DNA of 64,000 bases from Liolophura sinensis (GCF_032854445.1 NC_088304.1:17027850-17091849), one strand, 5' to 3'; counted from the first letter of the stretch, positions 11,501 to 20,569 are shown. The notes: generated from the sequence alone by a model not told the origin. Translations and numbers: made by a program.

Positions 11501-11933
11501 GTTACAGATTCTGCAGGTAGAACCTTACACACGGGGCATGATACAAGGCCTCCTCCCGTAGAGATACTCCAACATGCCGTCATGTATATGGTCAACACAG
11601 ATTCTTGCGACCGACCTTTGGAACACTGGGTGGCTTTCTACCTGGATTACGACACATCACCTTTCTAGAGACTATTTTGGTTCTTATGGACTTCCACCTG
11701 TCGGCGAGAAAGGGGCGAGATGGTTAGATATCGGCATGGACCATTGGCAACGAAATCCCTGACCTGTATAAAGTTTCCATACAACCATGCGTGGACAATA
11801 TTGTCTGTATGTCTTATTGCACTGTATTCTTAGTACGTTTGACATGACACATGACAACAATCTGTTGGTATATGACTGGGCGAACCGCATGTTTAGTTTC
11901 CGGCCCCCATTCATTGTTCATTGAAATGACTTA
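11470..11933 (+). pseudogene. Adenain-like cysteine protease remnant, catalytic Cys replaced
   Basis: This family (adenovirus protease/Ulp1 fold) matures capsid proteins in Polintons. Visible are LTLKEAKIMDN near 11462, MVNTDSCDRPLEHWVAFYLDYD (in two frames' continuity, 11590-11655; the His before W is the catalytic His), YFGSYGLPPVG near 11672-11705 (acidic partner position replaced), and a C-terminal block at 11787-11923 beginning MRGQYCLYVLLH. The family has Cys before GxYC; here the codon reads CGT (Arg), one transition from TGT. With the frame changes this makes the protease inactive. The stop is at 11921-11923. Confidence 0.85.
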
Positions 11934-12160
11934 AAAAATATATATACACACATTTAAAAATATGTGCTGTCGACAATAAAACATATAGCATTGGACGGAC
12001 TGCATGCTTGCTATCCCATCTCTCTTCGTTGTTCATGGAAATGATTGTTGTACGTACCCTTAAAGACCCATGTCCCTTCGATAATAATATATATAGCATT
12101 GGTTGGACAGAGTGACTGGTATTCCAACCTTGTTTGTTGTTCATTGTTGTTAAAAAATAA
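11895..12160. repeat. Imperfect ~105-bp repeats between convergent genes
   Basis: TTGTTCATnGAAATGA, AATATATATA and ATATAGCATTGG motifs recur two to three times between the end of the protease (+) and the end of the polymerase (-). AATAAAACATATAGCATTGG at about 11974 can serve as a + strand polyadenylation signal. The duplication makes the spurious minus-strand frame at 11911-12180 look internally repeated. Confidence 0.55.
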
Positions 12161-12261
12161 GAAATCATATGAAATCTCACTAAAAATAAAAAAAATAATC
12201 TGTGGTTGTGTGTGTGTATGAGTTCATTTCTTTTTATTAGAATATTGCATGCCTAGATTAG

Positions 12262-12302
12262 ATATTTCTCTTTTGAGGATGTGGTTGGCCCTGAAAAGGG
12301 CC
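12262..12302 (-). terminator. Histone-type mRNA 3' stem-loop with purine-rich downstream element
   Basis: On the minus strand GGCCCTTTTCAGGGCC (12302-12287) is a perfect six-base-pair stem with a UUUC loop. This is the consensus of replication-dependent histone mRNA ends (GG-YYYUHHUHA-RRR-CC). It is preceded by AAC and followed by AACCACA. Then CAAAAGAGAAA (about 12275-12265) looks like a U7-snRNA-pairing histone downstream element. It begins 15 bases after the polymerase frame's first in-frame stop (12320-12318). No AATAAA is needed in this processing mode. It would end the polymerase transcript without a poly(A) tail. Confidence 0.75.
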
Positions 12303-12317
12303 GTTGGAATAGGAAGG

Positions 12318-13850
12318 TTAGGTTAGGCTGGGCTGGATGGATGGCTGTGTTCGTCGTCTGTAGATGTCCAGGTACATGGTGCCTACACTGTCCTCCAGGA
12401 CTTCCCGCTAGCCGTAAAGGTATCTGAAGGCATCGTTTTGCTGGACGTACGAGACATCATCGCACACGCATGCCTCGGTTGATCCTGGCTGCACTTTGCT
12501 GGTTGCGAAGGACGAACAGGTACAGGTTTTTTCCCACTTGCCTTCGACTCACGCCTTTGGACACAAAATTTGTCCCTCTAATTCCTCTCTGACAATAGTA
12601 CGTATTGGAGCACAGACCAATGATGGCATCTCCGGTCCATTCGACTTTAAAGACCTGGGGTACGTTTGTAGTAGTGATCTCGTTGGGGTAGACATCGACC
12701 ACGCTCGGCTTCGTAAGCCTCGTACAGTTCCGGCTTGACGAGGGACTCCCTGTTCGGGTCTGACACTGATTTCTTCAAGCTCACGGGAGATATTGAGCAA
12801 AGTCCGTGCCTTTTTCAAAGTGCAAACTCTGACATTCACGTGGCGATCTTGGATCGTCATTGTTTTGCCGTATTCCGAATTCCCCAATACCTGTATGGTT
12901 TCCCCGATTAAGGCTTTGGTAGGGCCCTTGTCCCCTTGACGATGAGCTCGAGTCACGTGATCGGCGATGTCACGGAAGCAGGCTTTTGGTGTATACTGGA
13001 CGGTCTGATACAGACGGGTGACAACAAGTTTGTGGATCAGGTGCCACTGCAGCTACGGTGTCCTCAACCAAATGTTGCTGCCAAACATCCTCCCGATAAA
13101 CATCTGTTGCGGTTGACTCATGTTGTGTTTGGCGTCGGTGAACGCTGCCATGAAGGGTTCAATGTCGGCGAGGGTTACGTCCGTAGTTTTAAAGATGGGG
13201 AACATTCTGCGAACGTCACACCCGATGCCATAGAGCTGACCCTCCATCTAGGTGATAGGCCAAGCAAGGGAAGAAACACAAGCGATTGTTGTAAGCCCCT
13301 CGATGATCATGGTCAGGGAGCTTCACTTGGTCAGGGAGCTGACTGGCGCGCCAATAGGTATGTTGAACGTGATGTTGGAAACGATGTCCACGATCCATTT
13401 GCTGTTGGGGCGTTGTTGGCGTGCCGATTGCAGGTGGTTCGTCGCAGACAGATGACGTGCCAGAGCCTACAAGCCAAAGTACCAATGAAGGCCTCGGGTT
13501 TGGTTGAGAACTCGGGTTGAGGCTGGGCTAGAAATATTCCAGCTGGTTAGTGTCCTAATGACGCAGGCCACATTGAAATTCTGCAGGCTGGTCGAAAAAG
13601 AGTGGTTTTAGGTACATGTCTAAATAACACAGCCCCACCACTCGGAAGTTGTATGTGTCCTACAAGGGGCGACGTCGGTGTAAATGTTGGCGAATGGATT
13701 GCCAGGGGCGATTATACACTTCCCGTAGCATAGGGTCAGACGATAGTGCCTCAGCACGGGGTACGAGGGGCTCTGCTTGAAACGGGTCGGCGTCCACTCA
13801 GCCCACGTCCGTGCATGCGGAAGGTGGAGGAAGAGCGGGGTTGTCAGCCT
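12318..13850 (-). pseudogene. B-family DNA polymerase remnant of the Polinton-type element
   Basis: On the minus strand, from upstream to downstream: NNRLCFFPCLAYH near 13300, DVRRMFPIFKTTDVTLADIE (about 13215-13155), and VTRLYQTVQYTPKACF (about 13020-12975). Then come VLGNSEYGKTM (about 12895-12865), the conserved NSxYGK motif that contacts DNA and incoming nucleotide. PQVFKVEWTGDAIIGLCSNT (12670-12610), FVSKGVSRRQ, INRGMRV and a tail ending near LDI (about 12362) follow. The YxDTDS metal-binding motif expected between NSxYGK and VFKVEW is missing, and that segment is far too short, so a deletion has removed it. Several frameshifts are present. The segment upstream of 13500 is not clearly polymerase. 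Confidence 0.8.
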
Positions 13851-13995
13851 CACCTTCTTCCCCGATTGAGCTGATCGGCTCTAGTGGACAAAGGCAGCCT
13901 CGAGCGAATAGTGGTAGGTCTGTAGCCAGTGAAGATGGGGAGGCGGTGATAGTGGTGGTAGCAATGACGGTCTTATTAGGGTCATTGACCCGCAC

Positions 13996-14127
13996 AGGAG
14001 GTAGAGATGAAGTCTCTAAGGGAAGAGCAGGTGAGACGGTGACACGGCCTCTGGTCTGTACAGTTGAGCCTATATAACAGAAAACAAATCAATCGTTTCG
14101 CACTGACCACGGACAAGAACGGACGTC
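13996..14127 (+). promoter_or_regulatory. TATA promoter in front of a + strand element ORF
   Basis: GCCTATATAACAG at about 14069-14081 is a good TATA box, 47-59 bases before the ATG at 14128, with a pyrimidine-rich TCGTTTCGCACTG between. It lies between the divergent polymerase-side reading (-) and the + ORF, so it may act as a shared promoter region. Confidence 0.45.
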
Positions 14128-14436
14128 ATGTCTACCCCAAACGGTAAGAGGAGAGGCTGGAAGAAGAAACCCCATCCCTTAACTCCAACGCGATGGTCAT
14201 TCCGTCTGAGGGCAAAGCCACTTTTAGACTACACCCAACGGCGGCGGGGAAAGTCCATCGAATGTCAGCTACCTTAAACTACCCAGACGAGTATTTTACA
14301 TCAAGCTCTACTGCGAGAACTTCGACGGCGCCGTCAGCGAGCACCAGCAGTCAGCAGTCGAGTTGCCGTCAGCAAGCACCAGCAGTCAGCAGTCGAGTTG
14401 ATCATGATGATCACTCTATCACCAGTTACCCTTAAC
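14128..14436 (+). pseudogene. Small basic element ORF with Ser/Gln repeats, frameshifted
   Basis: Starts MSTPNGKRRGWKKK and shifts frame after about 20 codons to the open frame 14193-14435 (VIPSEGKATFRLHP, SATLNYPDEYF). It ends in a Ser/Gln/Ala stretch produced by a tandem duplication of about 35 bases (14329-14400, GCCGTCAGCnAGCACCAGCA). No family recognised. Confidence 0.35.
14329..14400 (+). repeat. Tandem duplication, 2 x ~35 bp
   Basis: GCCGTCAGCGAGCACCAGCA and the following bases are repeated with one base difference directly downstream, each copy ending CAGCAGTCGAGTTG. Confidence 0.85.
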
Positions 14437-14499
14437 TAGATCGACAACCATTGACCTCTACCCTACCCCAGCCTATCCAAACTGCCCTTTTGAGGACGA

Positions 14500-14596
14500 C
14501 CAGCTCTTTCGAAAGAGACCTTTTCCATCTGACCATTTGTATACCTGTGTACATAGATGTAATTACATATATCTACCTACATAGATGTATCACACA

Positions 14597-14676
<80 letters not shown>

Positions 14677-15057
14677 TTTTCGAAAGAGACCTGGGGGCCT
14701 CCGTGGCTCAGTGGGTTAGCGCGCTAGCGCAGCGTAATGACCCAGGAGCCTCTCACCAATGCGGTCGCTGTGAGTTCAAGTCCAGCTCATGCTGGCTTCC
14801 TCTCCGGCCGTAAGTGGGAAGGTCTGCCAGCAACCTGCGGATGGTCGTGGGTTTTCCCCGGGCTTTGCCCGGTTTCCACCCACCATAATGCTGGCCGCCG
14901 TCGTATAAGTGAAATATTCTTGAGTACGGCGTAAAACACCAATCAAAAAAAAAAACAATCAATCGGAAGAGACCTTTTCCATCTGACCATTTGTATACCT
15001 GTGTACATAGATACATATATCTAACTACATAGATGTATCACACATACACACACACAT

Positions 15058-15099
<42 letters not shown>
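14500..15099 (+). repeat. Tandem duplication with (AT)n tracts, second copy split by a SINE
   Basis: A unit beginning CTTTCGAAAGAGACCTTTTC, running through CCATTTGTATACCTGTGTAC to CACACATAC and an AT microsatellite, occurs twice. The first copy is at about 14500-14674. The second starts at about 14676, is interrupted by the SINE after CGAAAGAGACCT, and resumes at 14964-15099. The AT tracts are at 14600-14674 and 15069-15099. Confidence 0.85.
14693..14963 (+). mobile_element. Full-length tRNA-derived SINE with 12-bp target duplication
   Basis: This is the best copy in the window. The tRNA-like head has an A-box (GTGGCTCAGTGGGTTAGCG) and a B-box-like GAGTTCAAGTCC. A conserved body (CATGCTGGCTTCCTCTCCGG, CACCATAATGCTGGCCGCCG) and a 3' domain (GTGAAATATTCTTGAGTACG) lead to a short A-rich tail. 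Target duplications are CGAAAGAGACCT at 14681-14692 and CGGAAGAGACCT at 14964-14975. It inserted inside the polymerase side of the Polinton-type element. Confidence 0.95.
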
Positions 15100-15101
<2 letters not shown>

Positions 15102-15269
15102 TGGTGACTCTCGTGTCGCTGTGAATAGTGCTTCCGGTTAAATTCCCGATCACCCTGTCGGCAAATATAGACACTTTATAACCGGTGTTCTGATGGTGAT
15201 GATGAACATAACACCTAAATCCGCCTTTCTGCTAAATTCCCGACCACAATCATGGCATGACAACCCCAT
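15100..15269 (-). pseudogene. C2H2 zinc-finger N-terminal fragment at the right end of the element
   Basis: From the minus-strand ATG (15269-15267) the frame reads MGLSCHDCGREFSRKADL, the first half of a C2H2 finger. After a frame change comes CRQGDREFNRKHYSQRHE..HH, the second half of another finger with its first Cys pair damaged. It ends at the AT microsatellite. It lies 107 bases downstream of a minus-strand TATA box (15383-15376) near the right TIR. It may be the 5' end of the polymerase gene, since related element polymerases can carry N-terminal fingers, or a separate small gene. Confidence 0.45.
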
Positions 15270-15369
15270 CGTGATTTTTTCGTATTCTCAAACTAGAGAT
15301 CCCTTTTCCTTGTTTGCGTGTATGCTTAGCTTAGCGCTAAACATACGAATGAACCGTCAACGACGGATC

Positions 15370-15500
15370 TGCGGTTTTATATAACTTAATGACCTCTTCT
15401 CCTTCTGGAACATTCAAGAACATTCTACAACCTGGCTGCTTCTGGTCGCGCATGCGCAATTACGTCATGCTGATAGAAATATTACGCTGACTCATAGTCC
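15370..15500 (-). promoter_or_regulatory. Minus-strand promoter: heat-shock element, TATA box and AP-1/Maf-like site
   Basis: On the minus strand, reading inward from the right end: TGAGTCAGC within the TIR (about 15494-15486), then five contiguous alternating GAA/TTC units (15425-15403, TTCtgGAAcaTTCaaGAAca and TTC on the + strand), then TTATATAAAAC (about 15383-15374). The ATG follows at 15269. Five perfect five-base units is a textbook heat-shock factor site, spaced about 20 bases from the TATA box. Confidence 0.65.
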
Positions 15501-15545
15501 AGGTATTAGTGCACTATGCACTCCAGTTGGCCGCGCATGTGCTTT
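15462..15545 (-). repeat. Right terminal repeat copy A (inner part)
   Basis: 15462-15530 is the reverse complement of 7988-8056 with roughly four-fifths of positions matching by eye. It shares CAACTGGAGTGCATAGT, TGAGTCAGCG and TTTCTATCAGCATGACGT. The flanking GCCACGCCCCTCG up to 15560 weakly resembles 7950-7975. Confidence 0.8.
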
Positions 15546-15599
15546 GCCACGCCCCTCGTTGCTGACCTGTTGCGAACTTTCCTATGACGTCATGACTAT

Positions 15600-17600
15600 G
15601 GAAAATTACCCAAAATCCTCTCCTTTAGAATGCAAATCCAATACACCGTGCACTGGGTTTTGACATCTATGCATTTACGCCAGGCTTGACATGGAAACAT
15701 GCGTCAGGGATGGTCAGTTGTTACATTTGTTGCACAGGCTAGATAGAGGCGTACACAAGAATTTCTGCCTTATGAACAGTTTATTAAAAATGCCTATGAT
15801 TGAATAACACAGAATAAACATGGGCCCGTACCAATAAAGAACTTCACCAGCATACCGTCTAATTAAACTCTATGAGGGGAAAAATATCTATATCGACTAC
15901 ACCATGCCCCTATATAATTGTGTGAGGAATTTTTTCTTTTTCATTTTGATTTATTTTTTTTCCTCTGAGTTGTATACAACTATAAAAGGCATGACACAAG
16001 CCTTCCGTTTACCCAAAGACTTATTGTATGTTCTCACCTGTGACACAACAGGGATAAAAAACACAGCTGATACTTATATGCTAAATCTTAACTACATATC
16101 TCAACAAAACAAGAATTCTGGCTTACCGCTTTGTTGGCGTTGCCGTTGAGTTTACTGCTGCAATGAGTCAATATTTATCTACAATACAATATGTGCGCTG
16201 AAAAAGTAGCATCCGGTATACATATATGTCTTACAACATGGATAATACCGTCACTGTGTAAGTGCTACGCCAACGAACATATAGACTAGCTGTCGCTGGT
16301 AGCACAATTTTCATGTCTAACTTTGCTTAAAAATAAAAGAAACAGGGACTCAAAAAAAAAATTCACTTTTATGCTAAGTGAAAAAAAAACATGTATTTAT
16401 TGACTTGTGTAGTTGTGTATGTATTTATGGCTGGCGCCAATGTATATATTTATTGGCTTTAGGTATTTATTGGCTGGCGCTAGGAAAACACACGCTCACA
16501 CAAGCACGGCTCCCGCAGATACAAGTTACATTACTGGCCTGCGTAGTGCAGGCATGCTCTAGACACAAACCCCGCACTCGTACTCAGCCGCCGGTGACAT
16601 AACCTTTCATATTGACCATGTAAACTAAGCCACCGATATGTTCCAGGTAACCTACACTACTGCACAGGAAGGTCTTATTTTAATATTTTTCCGTCATAGT
16701 AGCAGACGACCATGCCTGAAGACGGGCGTGGCGTGCTTGCTGACAGTGCAGTCAGAATGCTGGTATGCCGCGTTGAAACCGGTTTGCCTTGGTAGTTTTC
16801 TAAAAAAAAATGGCAGAATCCGACTGAAACGTATAAAATGCCCGCGTCAGTTGTTCACACCTCACTCTTATTCAGGAAGCTACGGAGATGCCCGCATTGC
16901 ATGGGGCCGTGGTGTACACGGGTGACCCAAGCTATAATGGGGTGGCGGTTGCAGCGGATGGAGCTACTGAAGAGGCAGATGGACCAGGCCTACCGGACCC
17001 AGGGAGGAACTCTACATCCAGCACTTTGGGTCAGAGAGGAGGCAGGTCCTCTTAGACGATGATGAGAAATTGGTGGTGGGTGGGGGTGGGGGGGGGGGGG
17101 TGGGGGGGGGGGGGGTGCGTGGCCGTGCATTCCTCAACGCGAAGGCTGCGTATGAGAGAGGCCACACCATCCGTCCGCGAGCACACAACTTCGCGGACAT
17201 CAACACCGAGATGGCCCTGGAAGGGCAGTACCCACCACCAACTACAAGTCTCCACCCAGTAACCACGGTTAAAACAACAACAGCAGCCCTTATCAGGGCT
17301 ATTTTCCAGCTGCTTTTTTCAGGGCCACCCATATCTACCGAAGGATAACTTTTTTTTTTCAATCTGAGCGCTTGTGTTTTATGTGTGTCATCATGAAAGA
17401 GTTATGTAGGCAACAGGACCAAGTCGTGGAGTGCACCCGCACTAACACCGTGCAGTGGTGCATCCCAGGTAGGCCGGCCAGTGCACCTGGCCCTCGTGCA
17501 ACAACTCTGTTATTACTACAACTCAGACTCTTCCAGAACGTCACAATCGTTCTAGAACGCCATGACTCAGACTGCGCCCTATGGCGTCATTGACGTCATC
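15600..17600. other. Right-hand part of the element: unassigned, with a degraded + ORF
   Basis: Mostly AT-rich non-coding sequence to 16600. At about 16838-17350 there is a coding-like + stretch in shifting frames (RMELLKRQMDQAYRTQGG, then an IQHFGSERRQVLLDDDEKL segment). A poly-G tract (17080-17115) interrupts it, and RGRAFLNAKAAYERGHTI and ALIRAIFQLLFSGPPI follow. I recognise no family. It could be a minor capsid or other Polinton gene, or part of a second nested element, because TIR copy B lies beyond it. Confidence 0.35.
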
Positions 17601-17690
17601 ATGACGTCATCGCACCAATCACAACGACCCATTTACGCACCCACCGCCTCCACGTCCCCCTCAACACCCTCCCCAACCTACGCCTCCAAC
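17525..17690 (-). repeat. Right terminal repeat copy B (outer part) with heat-shock half-sites
   Basis: 17611-17689 is the reverse complement of 7884-7952 (shared GGTGGGTGCGTAAAT-type core, CGTTGTGATTGG, GGAGGCGTAG). Inside it lie repeated TGACGTCA (about 17590-17612), a TGAGTCA (minus, about 17569-17563) and two TTCnnGAA pairs (17531-17538 and 17550-17557), the same regulatory set as at copy A. Confidence 0.7.
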
Positions 17691-17699
17691 CATAAGAAT

Positions 17700-18160
17700 A
17701 ACCCGAAATTGACCTGATCTACTAATAATGTAAGATGTCTTAAGATTTGCAACATTGTACCCAGGAAGACTTGGACGTTGCTGAGTAGCACAAAAAGAGT
17801 TAGAAGATGTAAGGTAAGGGAAAAAGAAATGAAGGTAATGATGGCAGGTACAGAGTCCAGATGGACGGAGGAAGGAAAAAAATCAACGACATATTTTTAA
17901 CTATGGCAAAATGGAATTAACCAAATATAGTTATCTGCCTATTAACTTCAAAAACAGGCTTTGAAAACGAAGGAAATATTAGATGAGCAAAAACTTCTAC
18001 CATGACCTACATTAAAAAAGCAAGAAGATGGCGAAGAGAATACTTCTGAATTTCTGTCCAATCTTAATCTACAAAAGCTAATGAAGATGAAGAGCTGGAA
18101 GGATATACATTACATTTCTTTGAAGCACATTACGAAGATATTTACTTCGTACTGCTAGTT
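17700..18160 (+). other. 5' side of a LINE remnant, or unassigned AT-rich sequence
   Basis: No intact frame. Fragments such as KARRWRREYF and LEGYTLHFFEAHYEDIYF could be the region before the reverse-transcriptase domain of the LINE that follows, but this is weak. Confidence 0.3.
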
Positions 18161-18511
18161 GAAGCCTCCAAAATGGAGAGTTGCCATTGTCTTTCAGGCA
18201 ATGTAACATCACCTGCTTACCCAAACCCAACACAGAACGTCAAACCAATATCGCTTTTAAATGTAAAATATAAAATTATCTCAAATTGCATTGCAAATAG
18301 AATTAAGTTTGTTTTAAACGAATTTATTCACGAAAACCAAATGGATTTATCTTAGGGAGGTATATAGGTGAAAACATTTGTGTTATATATGACCTGATGT
18401 TTGAAACCAAAAACAAATCCCCGGACTTTTATTATCTCTTGATATCGAAACGGCCTTTGATTCTATTTCCTGCACCTTTATTAACGAAGTTATAAAAACG
18501 TATAATATTGG

Positions 18512-19274
18512 TGTTACGACCCAAACTGTCTGTATTATAAAGAGACGGCTTGTTCGAAATACAGGACAGTTTAGCCGCACCAAAAAAGTAACCAAAACCA
18601 GCAGATTTTATTTACAACAATTTATTAGCTTAACAAGAACAGATAATAAGACTTATACAAATACTTATACAAAGTACTTAAGTTTAACAAGAATGGATAG
18701 CAGTATCTATACAAATACTAAAGTACTTACGGTGTCAAGTCCAAACGTACGCATATATTCCACAATATATATACCACATAGGCATAAATGCTCAGAGGCA
18801 ATTCACAAGAGGGAAAATCCACAGTATAACTGAGTGTATGACGAAATATACACAAAATTCCCACAGACAGGGTCCGTGTGCTAATAAGCACTGTGTATAC
18901 AAGAGCACAAATCAAACATACAAGTTCAGACTGAACAAGTGCTCGGTGGAGAAAGGATATAACAAAGCCAGAGGCTATAGAGACACCAAAATTCAGCACA
19001 AAGGCCTACTAAAGTAATACACAGCGAAAGCATCCAAACTCTCAATAATTCTCCTTTTTCCGTTCTCTGTTCTCTCCCCGTCCTTATATAGCCTGGTGGG
19101 AATTGTCCAGAATAAGAAAATTCCGAACACTTGATGTAAACAAACAGGAACCGAACTGAGCGCATTCTGGAATATTCTAAGGTAGAGGCAGACAGCACTC
19201 CCTGAACTTAGCATATATGTATGTAAACAGTGGCAAGCTATATTTAGAAACTGACGGCAGTCGCGCACATAACA
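18512..19274 (-). mobile_element. Solo LTR, 763 bp, inserted in the LINE
   Basis: On the minus strand it begins TGTTATGTGCG and ends GTCGTAACA, with TGTTA/TAACA inverted ends. TTGG (or ATTGG, counting the shared A) flanks both sides (18507-18511 and 19274-19278). Removing it and one duplication rejoins the LINE reading frame exactly. It carries a promoter (TATA at 19092-19084) and AATAAA signals on the minus strand near 18620-18605, the expected U3-R-U5 order. The internal region was presumably lost by LTR-LTR recombination. Its family (Ty3 or other) cannot be set without an internal region. Confidence 0.8.
19084..19178 (-). promoter_or_regulatory. Heat-shock-like promoter within the solo LTR
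   Basis: On the minus strand: AGAATATTCCAGAAT (19178-19164, three perfect alternating GAA/TTC units), a second cluster GTTCGGAATTTTCTTATTCT near 19128-19107 (imperfect units), then GGCTATATAAGGACGGGG (TATA at about 19092-19084). This layout matches animal hsp promoters. Confidence 0.6.
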
Positions 19275-20059
19275 TTGGTAATATGATTAAAAATTGGATT
19301 AATGTACTATATAAACATATAAGCAGTTTGCATTATTTTTTCGAAGTGTCGCGTGACAAGACGATTCAGTTTCACCATATCTATGTTTACTTTGTGCTAA
19401 AATTTTATGAACAATGGTGCGAGAAAATAAATCTATGTGAGGAAAAAAATTATGATTATAATTGAATTTAAGATAAACCTGTACGCTGATTATTAACAGT
19501 TAACCTTTGATGGTTAAGAATTATCCCTTTGAGACTCATTAGAATGCTTAGACCCATTTTATCGACATTCTGGGTTAAAAATGAGGCTCTATGAGGTTCG
19601 CTAATGAAGTTATGCAGAGAGATAAAACTTGGCTGGTGCAACGATTTTACAGTACTTTGTGTTAATTTGTCCACCTTAGATTTCAGAATATTTCGGAAAT
19701 AAATTACATCAGGAAAATTGATGCAATGAAATCAGATTTGAGAAATTTAACGCTCTTGGGCAAAGTCCTTATCATTGATAATGGGCAATATCGAATGCGA
19801 ACGCGTTGGATTCATCGCCCGCATCGGGGGGATCTATGAGCACATCTCATCAAAACATCTCGTTCCATAGTGTCCACATATGATAAAATTATACAATGGA
19901 ATTGCTCAAGACTTCAGGTGAATTTGATTGAAATAACACAGCTTGTCCAATTTCTAATCCAGTTGCATTTTAGTCTTCAGTTAACTCGCCCTGAAGACAC
20001 CCTGACAAAGATAAAATAACCCCTAAAAAGTATACACCATAGAGTAGTTATTCAGATGA

Positions 20060-20560
20060 AGAATCACGAGCTAGTGACGGCTCCTCTGTCCGCACAAATG
20101 ATACTGTTGTTAATAGTCCTGCCGCTCTGAATACAGAGCTTCAGGCTTTGTCCGCACGTGTTTCATTGTCTGAAACGATCACATTGTGTTCCATGGCCTG
20201 TGTTCTGTAATTATGACCGATTTTATTGCCCATAGCCCCCTATGGAGCGGTAATAGCATAAATAATAAGGGCTAGACAGTGGAAGATTTTTTATCCAAGA
20301 AGGAACTGTGTTATTTTATTCATGGTTCTAATACCTATTTGCAACAAGGTATAATCACCCTTATTTTGCTATCGATGTCACAATCACCGATCCCGGAAAG
20401 TACATGGTGATCTTTGTGCAAGTATAGTGATGATTTTCCTATTGTCCTCAAGCATCTCACTTCTAATTCTTTAGAATGTATAGGTAGGCGGAAATTCGAT
20501 ATAGCAGACTGAATCGCATTTGAGATTTTCTGTGAGGCTGATATCACTACGTACAAGCTC
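20060..20560. other. Unassigned sequence upstream of a LINE RT
   Basis: No confident gene. It may be the first-ORF or endonuclease region of the LINE that follows, too decayed to read. Confidence 0.3.
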
Positions 20561-20569
20561 TCAGCGCTG

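Larger units (their letters stand above)
7881..17690. mobile_element. Degraded Polinton/Maverick-type large DNA transposon
   Basis: Four hallmark gene products of this class are recognisable in the expected cluster: packaging ATPase (9430-10080), major capsid protein (about 10640-11500), adenain-like cysteine protease (about 11470-11933), all on +, and B-family DNA polymerase on -. Inverted terminal sequences bracket them: 7884-7952 pairs with 17611-17689, and 7988-8056 pairs with 15462-15530. I found no retroviral-type integrase. Stops and frameshifts are present throughout, and two SINEs have landed inside, so it is an old insertion. The 15.6-17.6 kb part could be a later insertion, a nested second element, or a rearranged end. 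Confidence 0.8.
18170..19785 (+). mobile_element. L1/Tx1-like non-LTR retrotransposon RT remnant
   Basis: PISLLNVKYKIISNCIANRI (about 18247-18303), IHENQMDLS with GRYIGENICVIYDLMFETKN (to about 18415) and INEVIKTYNIG (18480-18511) follow the order of RT blocks 1-3 in L1/Tx1-clade elements. The frame continues beyond the solo LTR as NMIKNWINVLYKHISS (19280-19330). A later piece, KIDAMKSDLRNLTLLGKVLI (about 19710-19770), fits the region after RT. The YxDD block is not visible. Stops and deletions show it is inactive. Confidence 0.8.

Noticed and set aside
11911-12180. Minus-strand 89-codon ORF with internal repeats
   Set aside because: The repetition comes from the non-coding ~105-bp duplication between convergent genes; no domain.
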